Assembly: GCA_963663265.2 (NCBI GenBank)
Contig: CAXXXM010000001.1
Location: forward strand, 186,001-250,000
From: JAEXOD01 sp963663265
GTDB lineage: Bacteria > Bacteroidota > Ignavibacteria > Ignavibacteriales > Melioribacteraceae
DNA: 64,000 nt
Direction of reading: 5' to 3'
Within the stretch, counting starts at the first letter, position 1. Every line of letters begins with the position of its first letter. A program made the position numbers and the translations under genes. Positions 9,481 to 17,634 of the stretch are shown here, in pieces. Below the pieces are notes generated by a model, which worked only from the letters and a program-made list of their open reading frames with translations, was not told the origin of the DNA and did not search any database.

Positions 9481-12276
9481 ATGAACAAATACGCACAACT
9501 TACAGAAATTGGACAATCGATTTGGTATGATTTTATAGAGAGAGAATTTGTTTTAGGTGGTAAATTAGAAAATTTGATAAATGAAGGATTACGTGGAATA
9601 ACATCAAACCCAGCAATTTTTGAAAAAGCAATTAGTACAGGGAAGTTATATGATGCAGATATTGAAAAAGAAATAACAAAAACTACAGACCCATATCAGG
9701 TATATGAAGCCATTGCATTAAAAGATATTGCTTTAGCTGCTGATTTAATGCTGCCAGTATATGAAAAAACTAAAGGGTTAGATGGATATGTAAGTATTGA
9801 AGTTAATCCAGACTTAGCATTTGACGCAAAAAAAACATTTAATGAAGCTGTAAGACTTCGTGTTGCTTTACAAAGAAATAATGTAATGATTAAAGTTCCG
9901 GCAACAAACGAAGGAATTGAGGCAGTTGAAGAATTAATTGCTCATGGAATTAACGTAAATGTAACATTAATCTTTAGTATTGAAAATTATAGAAAAGTTG
10001 CCCAAGCTTATATTAAGGGCTTACAAAGATTAAAGGCTGCCGGCGGAGATCTTTCTTTGGTTGCAAGTGTAGCTTCATTTTTTGTTAGTAGGTTGGATAG
10101 CAAAATTGATCCGTTATTAAAAGAAAAAAATGCTGATGAGTTAATGGGAAAAATTGGTGTTGCAAACTCAAAAATGGCATATAAAATTTATGAAGATTTG
10201 TTTACAACAGAAGAATGGAAAGAGTTAGAAAAAGTTGGTGCAAGAGCACAAAGGTTATTATGGGCAAGTACAGGTACCAAAAATGCAGCTTATCCTGATA
10301 CTTTATATGTTGATGAATTAATTGGATATAATACAGTTAATACCGTTCCGCCTGCAACTTTGGATGCATTTATGGAGCATGGTAAGGTGGCGGTTACTTT
10401 AACAAAAGATGTTGAAGAAGCAGAGAAACAATATAACAAATTAGCTGAATTGGGATTGAGTATTGAAAAACTTACAGATGAACTTCAAGATGAAGGAGTT
10501 AAATTATTTGTAAAATCGTTTAATGGTCTTTTAGAAACATTAGGAAATAAAATAAATAAAATGGTTAAAGCAAAAATGGAACAAGTAAAATATTTTAACA
10601 TTGATTCAGCAATAATAAATGAATTACCAATGTTAATTGACAACAAAGTAGCAGAAAGAATTTGGAAAAAAGAATATACAATATACTCAGATTCACCAAC
10701 AGAAATTACAAATCGTTTAGGCTGGCTTGATGTTGCAGATAAATCAAAAAAAGAGATAAGTAATATAATAGCTCTTGCCGAGGAATTAAAAAACGAGGGG
10801 ATTAATAAATTAGTTCTTCTTGGAATGGGTGGCTCAAGTTTAGCACCTGAAGTATTTGCAAAAACATTTGGTGTTAAAGATGGATATCCAACTTTGACAG
10901 TATTGGATAGTACTCATCCTGAATCAGTTGAAGCTGTTTGTAAGGATTTAGATTTTAATAAAACTGTATTTATTGTATCTACTAAATCAGGTGGTACTGT
11001 TGAAACATTTTCATTTATGAAATATTTTTATTATGAAACTTTAAAAGCCTTAGGGACTGATAAAGTGGGTAAACATTTTGTTGCAATTACTGATCCAGGG
11101 AGTGGACTTGAAAGTGTTGCAAAAGAATTAAATTATAGAAAAATATTTATTAATGATCCTAATATTGGTGGAAGATATTCAGCTTTATCGTTATTCGGTA
11201 TGGTTCCTGCAGGATTAATAGGTATCGACTTAGAACTATTGTTAAAACGCACAGAAGCTATTCAAGCTGATTCTAAATTGAATAACTTAGAAATTAATAA
11301 TGCTCTTAAAATAGGTGGCATAATGAGTAAATACTCATTGAAGGGGAAAGATAAATTAACATTTATTTTAAGCAAAAAAGTTAAAGATTTTGGTGTTTGG
11401 GTTGAACAGTTAATTGCTGAAAGTACAGGCAAAATTGGTAAAGGAATTTTACCTGTTGATGGGGAAAGAATATTTGATGTGGCTGACTACAAGTCTGATA
11501 GACTATTTGTTTATATTCATACAAAAGAAGAAGCTGACTTGCAAGAAGGAGTTGAAAAACTAATTAAAGCAGGTTTACCTGTTATTGAATGTGTTATGGA
11601 AGATGTTTATGATTTGGCACATGAGTTTTATCGTTGGGAATTTGCTACGGCAGTATCTGGATTTGATTTGAAAATGAATCCTTTTGACCAGCCTAACGTT
11701 GAATCAGCCAAAATTGTTGCACGTGCTATGGTAAAAGAATATCAAACAGAAGGTAAATTACCTGAGATGGTTAAATTTTATTCAGATGAAAATATTGATG
11801 TTTATACAGATATTAAAGTAGAAGGAATTGAAAAATTAATTCCTGAATTTTTAGCAAAAAGAAAAGAAGTTGAAAACAAAACCGGATTAACTCCGTATTT
11901 ATCAATTCAAGCATATGTACATACAACTAAACAAGTTGATTTGTTATTAAATGAATTACGTGCCAAAATTACAAAAAAGTATAATATGGCAACTACATTG
12001 GGATATGGACCAAGATTTTTACATTCAACCGGACAGTTACATAAAGGAGATGCCGGAAATGGTTTATTCTTACAGATTCTTGATGAAACAGGTGAGGCAA
12101 TTGCAATTCCGGATAACGCAACCGCTGCCGATTCAAGTATTAGTTTTGGAGTATTAGTTCGTGCTCAAGCCTTAGGTGATAGAAAAGCCTTATTGGATAA
12201 TAATAGAAACGTATTGACTATTGTTATAAAAGGTGCTAAAACAGAAGTGCTTAAAAAATTATGCTCGTTTGAGTAA
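9481..12276 (+). CDS. tal-pgi: Bifunctional transaldolase / glucose-6-phosphate isomerase
   Basis: A 931-residue natural fusion. Residues ~1-360 are a transaldolase with GITSNPAIFEKAI, the Schiff-base lysine in VMIKVPATNEG (K138) and NVTLIFS; it interconverts C3/C7 and C4/C6 sugar phosphates. Residues ~375-931 are glucose-6-phosphate isomerase with GMGGSSLAPEVF, STKSGGTVETFSF, GGRYSALSLFG and a C-terminal HSTGQLHKG. The fusion links the non-oxidative pentose-phosphate pathway with glycolysis and is known in several bacteria. Start chosen at ATG 9481 because GGAG lies at 9471-9474, six bases upstream; the in-frame TTG at 9469 has no such site. Single-gene unit followed by a hairpin. Confidence 0.95.
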   Translation: MNKYAQLTEIGQSIWYDFIEREFVLGGKLENLINEGLRGITSNPAIFEKAISTGKLYDADIEKEITKTTDPYQVYEAIALKDIALAADLMLPVYEKTKGLDGYVSIEVNPDLAFDAKKTFNEAVRLRVALQRNNVMIKVPATNEGIEAVEELIAHGINVNVTLIFSIENYRKVAQAYIKGLQRLKAAGGDLSLVASVASFFVSRLDSKIDPLLKEKNADELMGKIGVANSKMAYKIYEDLFTTEEWKELEKVGARAQRLLWASTGTKNAAYPDTLYVDELIGYNTVNTVPPATLDAFMEHGKVAVTLTKDVEEAEKQYNKLAELGLSIEKLTDELQDEGVKLFVKSFNGLLETLGNKINKMVKAKMEQVKYFNIDSAIINELPMLIDNKVAERIWKKEYTIYSDSPTEITNRLGWLDVADKSKKEISNIIALAEELKNEGINKLVLLGMGGSSLAPEVFAKTFGVKDGYPTLTVLDSTHPESVEAVCKDLDFNKTVFIVSTKSGGTVETFSFMKYFYYETLKALGTDKVGKHFVAITDPGSGLESVAKELNYRKIFINDPNIGGRYSALSLFGMVPAGLIGIDLELLLKRTEAIQADSKLNNLEINNALKIGGIMSKYSLKGKDKLTFILSKKVKDFGVWVEQLIAESTGKIGKGILPVDGERIFDVADYKSDRLFVYIHTKEEADLQEGVEKLIKAGLPVIECVMEDVYDLAHEFYRWEFATAVSGFDLKMNPFDQPNVESAKIVARAMVKEYQTEGKLPEMVKFYSDENIDVYTDIKVEGIEKLIPEFLAKRKEVENKTGLTPYLSIQAYVHTTKQVDLLLNELRAKITKKYNMATTLGYGPRFLHSTGQLHKGDAGNGLFLQILDETGEAIAIPDNATAADSSISFGVLVRAQALGDRKALLDNNRNVLTIVIKGAKTEVLKKLCSFE

Positions 12277-12286
12277 TAAAAATAAG

Positions 12287-12311
12287 GCAGCCAAGTTTAT
12301 TGCTTGGCTGC
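12287..12311 (+). terminator. Hairpin after tal-pgi, probable terminator
   Basis: Perfect 9-bp inverted repeat (GCAGCCAAG / CTTGGCTGC) with a 7-base loop, 10 bases after the tal-pgi stop. No clean T tract follows (TAAAATAATCT), so termination may be inefficient or the hairpin may belong with the palindromes just downstream. Confidence 0.55.
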
Positions 12312-12332
12312 TAAAATAATCTGGGGGATATT

Positions 12333-12666
12333 ATGGCAGATACATACACACAATTGTATATTCATTTTGTAATAATATATAGGATTAAATCCAGATGACA
12401 AAATTTCAGATTTAATTAGAGATTTGAAGAGAGATTCAACCAATTTTATTAATGAAAAAAGATTTTGTAGGCATAAATTTCAATGGCAAAAAGGATATGG
12501 AGCGTTTAGTTATTCTCACAGCCAGATAAGTAATGTGGCAAAATACATTGAAAATCAACAAGAGCATCATAAGCGTAGAAATTTCAGAGAAGAGTATATT
12601 GATATGCTTAAGAAGTTTGCAATTGAGTACAAAGTAGAATATTTGTTTAATTTTGATTTGATGTAA
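12333..12666 (+). pseudogene. Internally deleted IS200/RAYT-type tyrosine transposase
   Basis: The start is intact (MADTYTQLYIHFV from ATG 12333, preceded by GGGGG at 12323), but after 13 codons the sequence jumps into a different frame at about 12382, where GLNPDDKISDLIRDLKRD and then FQWQKGYGAFSYSHSQ and YIENQQEHHKRRNFREEY follow to the stop. An intact Y1 transposase of this family is about 150 residues; the missing middle would carry the HUH metal motif. The catalytic-tyrosine helix region around YIENQQEHH is still readable. The deletion plus frame change makes it non-functional. It sits next to palindrome-rich tandem repeats, as REP-associated transposases do. Confidence 0.85.
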
Positions 12667-12680
12667 ATTACTCAGATATA

Positions 12681-13375
12681 GAGCAGCTTCGCAGCTCTGT
12701 TTTGCTTTATAATGTAAATGTTACAGAGATACAACTCCGCCGGAGTTGGGGAAAGATAAGTGGTGATTCGGATAGTTAGTTATTTATTCGAGTAAGGGAA
12801 AAAAGGAATAAAAACTGCAGAGCAGTTTAATAGCTGTAACAGCAAAGTAAACTGGATGAAAAGAACTGCAAAGCAGTTCCATAGATTTATTAATTCAAAA
12901 GAGATATATGATGGAGCAGCTCCGCAGCTCTGTTTTGCTTTATAATGTAAATGTTACAGAGATACAACTCCGCCGGAGTTGGGGAAAGATAAGTGGTGAT
13001 TCGGATAGTTAGTTATTTATTCGAGTAAGGGAAAAAAGGAATAAAAACTGCAGAGCAGTTTAATAGCTGTAACAGCAAAGTAAACTGGATGAAAAGAACT
13101 GCAAAGCAGTTCCATAGATTTATTAATTCAAAAGAGATATATGATGGAGCAGCTCCGCAGCTCTGTTTTGCTTTATAATGTAGATGTTACAGAGATACAA
13201 CTCCGCCGGAGTTGAGGAAAGATGGTTGGAGATGCGGATAGATAAATTGTTAGTGGGAGTAAGGAAATAGAATTAAGAATAAACTACAAAGTAGTTTAAT
13301 TACTTTAATAACCAAGTAAACGGGATAAAGAAAAACTGCAAAATTGTCTTAATAAAAAGATATAACTATATTAAC
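12681..13375 (+). repeat. Three tandem 233-bp units rich in short palindromes (REP/BIME-like)
   Basis: Units start at 12681, 12914 and 13147. Units 1 and 2 are nearly identical; unit 3 (to about 13375) is diverged. Each unit holds about five short hairpins, mostly with 6-8 bp arms and a 3-base or shorter loop: in unit 2, GAGCAGC/GCAGCTC (12914), CAACTCCG/CGGAGTTG (12965), AAACTGC/GCAGTTT (13045), GCTGT/ACAGC (13066) and GAACTGC/GCAGTTC (13096). In unit 3 the third hairpin reads AAACTAC AAA GTAGTTT (13281-13297), changed on both arms so that pairing is kept. No coding potential is seen. The stretch 12277-13425 otherwise holds only the transposase remnant and two hairpins. Confidence 0.85.
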
Positions 13376-13405
13376 AAAAAAGGTTGCCACAAAGGGCAAC
13401 CTTCT
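13376..13405 (-). terminator. Rho-independent terminator of the YrdC/YciO gene
   Basis: AGGTTGCC and GGCAACCT pair across a 6-base loop (core 13381-13402). Read on the minus strand, the stem is followed by a T run (the plus-strand A run at 13376-13380), 24 bases after the stop of the gene at 13426. Confidence 0.8.
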
Positions 13406-13425
13406 TTAACTTATATTTGAATTAT

Positions 13426-14040
13426 TTATTCTTCAAAAATACTTACATCGCCAGCACCAACACGTAAAATTTCAGGTTCTTCAGAACTTAAATCAATAAT
13501 ACTTGAAGGTTCTCCTTCTAAAGTGCCAACTGAAAGCATTAAATCAACTTGACTATCAAACGCAGTTTTTATTTCAAACGGGTCAAAATATACACCACCT
13601 AATCTTTTTGTAACACTTGTGCTGATAATAGGATTTCCCAATTCTTTTGCCAAAGCTAAAGCAACGTTATTATTTGGCACTCTAATACCAACAGTTTTAC
13701 GTTTTGTCCAAAGTTTTTTAGGTACTTCTTTGGCAGCTGGCAAAACGAAGGTATAAGGACCGGGTAAAAGTTTTTTCATCGTTTTATAAGCATAGTCTGA
13801 AACTTTCGCATATTGAGCAATATCTTTTAAATCAGGGCACATAAAGCTAAATAGTTTGTCACCTGATTCATTTTTAATGTCATAGATTCTTTGCAAAGCC
13901 TCTTTATTAAAAATATCGCAACCAAAACCATAAACTGTATCGGTGGGGTATATAATTACTCCTCCATTTTTAAGAACTTCGACCGCTTTATTAATAAATC
14001 TTTGCTGCGGTGTAACTGGGTGTAGTTCGTAAAACTCCAT
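13426..14040 (-). CDS. YrdC/Sua5/YciO family protein (threonylcarbamoyl-AMP synthase-like)
   Basis: About 204 residues. The YrdC fold is shown by GGVIIYPTDTVYGFGCD near the N-terminus, IYDIKN, LPGPYTFVLPA, VGIRVPNN and NPIISTSVT, ending with IIDLSSEEPEILRVGAG. Sua5/TsaC makes threonylcarbamoyl-AMP for tRNA t6A37. The segment GDKLFSFMCPDLKDIAQYA is closer to the YciO branch, whose role is less certain, so I do not assign tsaC. Start set at 14040 because AGGAG lies six bases upstream on the minus strand; a longer start at 14100 would add 20 residues without family support. Transcribed alone, with its own terminator. Confidence 0.85.
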   Translation of the reverse strand: MEFYELHPVTPQQRFINKAVEVLKNGGVIIYPTDTVYGFGCDIFNKEALQRIYDIKNESGDKLFSFMCPDLKDIAQYAKVSDYAYKTMKKLLPGPYTFVLPAAKEVPKKLWTKRKTVGIRVPNNNVALALAKELGNPIISTSVTKRLGGVYFDPFEIKTAFDSQVDLMLSVGTLEGEPSSIIDLSSEEPEILRVGAGDVSIFEE

Positions 14041-14194
14041 TTGTACTCCTATAGACTTTGAAAAAATAAGAGAATTATTAGGAACTAATATCTTAAGCAA
14101 GGCTTAAAAATTCTATGATTAAATTTAACATACTTGATGAAAATGTCAATAAAAATAGTTAAAATATTAGTGAAAATATAAAAGACTTGAAAAA

Positions 14195-15346
14195 ATGAAA
14201 ACAAAGAATATTACAAGACCAGTATTGTATTTAGGATTGGTTAGTTTTTTTACTGATTTTGCAAGTGAAATGTTATATCCAATCACTCCACTATTTTTAA
14301 CATCAATGCTTGGGGCTTCAATGGTAGCTGTTGGTATTGTTGAGGGGATAGCTGAAATTACTGCAGGTTTACTTAAAGGTTATTTTGGAGCTTTATCTGA
14401 TAAATTAGGTAAACGCTCAATTTTTGTAGTTATTGGTTATGGATTATCAGGCTTAATAAAACCCTTGCCGGGTATATTTGTGAATTTTTATTCTGTTTTG
14501 TTTTCACGAGTAGCTGATAGAATAGGGAAAGGGATACGAACGGCACCTCGTGATGCTCTTTTGGCTTCTTATGCCGAAGGAAATACCGGTGCAGTATTTG
14601 GGTTCCATAGAGGAATGGATACTTTGGGAGCGGTTGTTGGTCCTTTAATTGCATTGTTGGCTTTGTATTTTATTCCCGAGGGATATCAGACTATATATCT
14701 TATATCAATATTTCCTTCTTTGTTTGCCATTTATTTTGCTACTCTCGTTAAAGATAGGGATGTAAAATCTAAACCCAAAAAGAATCTTGGAGTAAAGAAT
14801 TTTTGGTTTAATTCTAAAAAAGAATATAAAATACTTTTGATTGTTATGATATTATTTTCGTTAGTAAATAGTAGTGATGTTTTTTTAATATTAAAGTCAA
14901 AAGAAATAGCAAAAAGTGATACCATAGCTATTTTGGGCTATGTTTTTTATAATCTGGTTTATGCATTGTTATCATATCCAATTGGAATTTTAGCCGATAA
15001 ATATGGCAAAAAAAGAATTTTTGTTACTGGATTGTTTGTTTTTTCAATTGTTTATTTAGGATTTGCACTGTTTTCGCAGATAGGGATAATATGGATACTA
15101 TTTTTATTTTATGGTTTTTACGCAGCTTCTTCGGAAGGAGTAATAAAAGCTTGGGTGAGTGACTTGGTAAAATCCGAAACAAGAGGGACTGCAATAGGAA
15201 TAATGACAACATGTATGAGTTTAGCAGCAATGTTAGGTTCTGTATTAACAGGTTTTTTGTGGGATCTTTATGGGTCTGAGATTCCCTTTATTGTAACTTC
15301 AGTAGTGAGTGGATTAATAGGAGTTTTATTATTAAAATTTAAGTAA
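14195..15346 (+). CDS. Major facilitator superfamily transporter
   Basis: 383 residues, nearly all hydrophobic, arranged as about 12 membrane helices in two halves. The MFS loop 2-3 signature is seen as GALSDKLGKRS and its second-half echo as GILADKYGKKRIF; RIGKGIRTAPRDALLA follows helix 4, a motif common in a group of uncharacterised MFS proteins. Substrate cannot be inferred. Start at ATG 14195 follows a 154-base AT-rich gap divergent from the YrdC/YciO gene; no convincing promoter or strong ribosome site is visible there. Confidence 0.85.
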   Translation: MKTKNITRPVLYLGLVSFFTDFASEMLYPITPLFLTSMLGASMVAVGIVEGIAEITAGLLKGYFGALSDKLGKRSIFVVIGYGLSGLIKPLPGIFVNFYSVLFSRVADRIGKGIRTAPRDALLASYAEGNTGAVFGFHRGMDTLGAVVGPLIALLALYFIPEGYQTIYLISIFPSLFAIYFATLVKDRDVKSKPKKNLGVKNFWFNSKKEYKILLIVMILFSLVNSSDVFLILKSKEIAKSDTIAILGYVFYNLVYALLSYPIGILADKYGKKRIFVTGLFVFSIVYLGFALFSQIGIIWILFLFYGFYAASSEGVIKAWVSDLVKSETRGTAIGIMTTCMSLAAMLGSVLTGFLWDLYGSEIPFIVTSVVSGLIGVLLLKFK

Positions 15347-15423
15347 AAAAATTTTTATTAGTTTTTTTGTTTAATACAATTTATGTATTTTAAAATATTA
15401 AACATTATTTGAAAGAGATTAAT

Positions 15424-16038
15424 ATGGCGAAAAAAAACAAATTTTTTGATGTTAGTTATTTTGAACCGGGTGATTTTACTTCACACTTGGTTTTTGTATA
15501 TGACAACTTAAAATTAAGAAACAAGGATAAAGTTATTGATCATAAAATAACCATGGAATATTCACCAAGCGTTTTATTGTTAGATGAATATTCATTTTTT
15601 GAGTATTTTAATTCAAAGCAAAACAAAAAAGAAGACATAAATGACGTGTTATTAAAATTCCTTGATATCTTTTGTGAAGAAGTGATTCCATTTGAAGCTA
15701 AAATAAAAAGTGAAATATCATTCCCCGGGGTTGGAAGTGCAACAAAAGAATTTAAGTTTAGCGTAATTGATAATAGATTTTCGGATGACGATGATGATGA
15801 TGAAGACTATAATGACATGCTTGATTATGATTCGGATGACGACGAAGATGACTATTTAGATGTTTTTGCTGATGACGATGAAGAAGAATCGAACTTAAGT
15901 ATAGTACATCATAACGCAAAGAAACAAAATGCCCATAAAGAAAATTCCGAATTAAAATTAGTAGATACAACAACTAATTCAAAAGATAAAAACAACAAAC
16001 AAAACAAAAAGAAAAGTGATCCTAAAAAATCAAAATAA
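15424..16038 (+). CDS. Hypothetical protein with acidic middle and lysine-rich tail
   Basis: 204 residues, not recognised as a family. Residues ~1-120 look globular (DVSYFEPGDFTSHLVFVYD at the start). Residues ~125-160 form a run dominated by Asp and Glu, and the last ~25 residues are Lys/Asn rich. Such a charge-split, low-complexity tail is likely disordered. ATG 15424 is chosen over an in-frame TTG at 15409 because GAAAGAG lies just upstream. It ends 24 bases before the tyrosine phenol-lyase gene and both probably share a transcript, but no functional link can be shown. Confidence 0.6.
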   Translation: MAKKNKFFDVSYFEPGDFTSHLVFVYDNLKLRNKDKVIDHKITMEYSPSVLLLDEYSFFEYFNSKQNKKEDINDVLLKFLDIFCEEVIPFEAKIKSEISFPGVGSATKEFKFSVIDNRFSDDDDDDEDYNDMLDYDSDDDEDDYLDVFADDDEEESNLSIVHHNAKKQNAHKENSELKLVDTTTNSKDKNNKQNKKKSDPKKSK

Positions 16039-16062
16039 TGTATTTGAAGAGGTGGAGTAATT

Positions 16063-17454
16063 ATGGCAGTAAAAAAAGTAACAACCAGAAGTTGGGCAGA
16101 ACCATTTAAAATAAAAATGGTTGAGCCGATAAAAATGACAACTCGTGCTCAAAGAGAAGCAGCAACAAAAGAAGCAGGGTACAACACTTTTTTGTTAAGA
16201 TCGGAAGATGTATATATTGATCTTTTAACAGATAGCGGTACAAATGCAATGAGTGATTATCAATGGGCAGGAATGATGTTAGGTGATGAATCATATGCAG
16301 GAAGTAGAAATTTTTATTATCTATGGGATAACGTAAAAAAATATTATGGAATGCCATATTTTGTTCCTACTCATCAAGGTAGAGCTGCTGAACATATGAT
16401 TTCGAAAATTTTGATTAAACCGGGTGATTATGTTGCTGGAAATATGTATTTTACAACAACAAAAGCACATCAAGAATTGGCAGGAGCAACTTTTGTTGAT
16501 ATAATTATTGATGAAGCACACGACCCACAAAATTTACATCCTTTCAAGGGAAATTTAGACATACAAAAATTAGAAGATTTAATCAAAAAAGTTGGTGCAA
16601 AAAAAATTGCATATTTAAGTATTGCAGGTCCAGTAAACATGGCAGGCGGTCAACCATTTTCAATGGAAAATTTGAAACAGGTAAAAGCTGTTTGTAAAAA
16701 ACATGGTATCAAAATGTGGCTTGATGCTACAAGATTAACTGAAAATGCATACTTTATTAAAGAACGTGAAAAAGGATACGAAGATAAAGAAATCAAGGTA
16801 ATCTTAAAAGAAATTTGCACCTATTTTGATGGTTTATGGGTAAGTGCAAAAAAAGATTTAATGGTTAATATAGGCGGTATTTTAGCAACAAGAGATAAAA
16901 GAGTTTTTGAAGAAGCACGTAATATGGTAGTGCTTTTTGAAGGTCTACATACATATGGTGGACTTGCAGGGCGAGATATGGAAGCAATGGCACGTGGAAT
17001 TGAAGAAATGGTAGCCTATGATAATATTAAAGCCAGAATAGGTCAGGTTGAGTATTGTGGCAAAAAATTGGAAGAATATGGTGTTCCAATTGTAAAACCA
17101 ATTGGTGGTCATGCAATTTTCTTAGATGCTAAACGTTTTTTACCACATATTAAGCAAGATGATTTTCCTGCTCAAACATTGGCAAACGAAATATATCTCG
17201 ATTCAGGTGTAAGAGGGATGGAAAGAGGTATTGTGTCATCCGGTAGAAATAAAGAAACGGGTGAAAACAACCATCCAAAACTTGAATTAGTTCGTTTGAC
17301 ATTCCCAAGAAGAGTTTATACTCAAGCCCATATTGATGTTGTTGTTGAATCTGTTGCAATTGTATATGATAACAGAAAGTCAATTAAAGGATTAAAGATG
17401 GTTTATGAACCAAAGTATTTAAGATTTTTCCAAGCTCGCTTTGAAAAATTATAG
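16063..17454 (+). CDS. tpl: Tyrosine phenol-lyase (PLP beta-eliminating lyase)
   Basis: 463 residues, the normal length. PLP-dependent enzyme that splits tyrosine into phenol, pyruvate and ammonia. Tryptophanase is the close alternative, but the specificity residues are of the tyrosine phenol-lyase kind: FTTT with T131 (T124 in the Citrobacter enzyme; tryptophanase has FDTT), the Schiff-base lysine K264 in SAKKDLMVNIGG (K257), and R388 in GMERG (R381, which holds the phenol oxygen; tryptophanase has isoleucine). All three have the same offset of 7, so the alignment is unforced. AGYNTFLL, MSDYQWAGMMLGDE and VPTHQGR also match. A good ribosome site (GAGGTGGAG) precedes the ATG and a strong terminator follows. 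Confidence 0.93.
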   Translation: MAVKKVTTRSWAEPFKIKMVEPIKMTTRAQREAATKEAGYNTFLLRSEDVYIDLLTDSGTNAMSDYQWAGMMLGDESYAGSRNFYYLWDNVKKYYGMPYFVPTHQGRAAEHMISKILIKPGDYVAGNMYFTTTKAHQELAGATFVDIIIDEAHDPQNLHPFKGNLDIQKLEDLIKKVGAKKIAYLSIAGPVNMAGGQPFSMENLKQVKAVCKKHGIKMWLDATRLTENAYFIKEREKGYEDKEIKVILKEICTYFDGLWVSAKKDLMVNIGGILATRDKRVFEEARNMVVLFEGLHTYGGLAGRDMEAMARGIEEMVAYDNIKARIGQVEYCGKKLEEYGVPIVKPIGGHAIFLDAKRFLPHIKQDDFPAQTLANEIYLDSGVRGMERGIVSSGRNKETGENNHPKLELVRLTFPRRVYTQAHIDVVVESVAIVYDNRKSIKGLKMVYEPKYLRFFQARFEKL

Positions 17455-17479
17455 TAATAATACTTGAAAACAAAAAAAT

Positions 17480-17517
17480 CCTCCTGTGCTTTGGCAGTAG
17501 TACAGGAGGTTTTTTTT
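17480..17517 (+). terminator. Rho-independent terminator after tpl
   Basis: CCTCCTGT (17480) pairs with ACAGGAGG (ending 17509) and is followed by eight T residues (17510-17517), 25 bases past the tpl stop. Confidence 0.9.
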
Positions 17518-17634
17518 ATCTAATTCTAATAAATTCATTCTTCATATTACCAATCAATTTAAACCACGCCTATAAGTTAAAAATTAAGTTTTTATAAATA
17601 ATTTTACTAATCGGTATATTTTACGTAAATTTGC

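Noticed and set aside
12681..13375. CRISPR array
   Set aside because: Repeats are 233 bp, only three, contiguous and palindrome-rich, with no spacers and no cas genes.
16063..17454. Tryptophanase
   Set aside because: The specificity residues (FTTT, MERG) and overall sequence follow tyrosine phenol-lyase.
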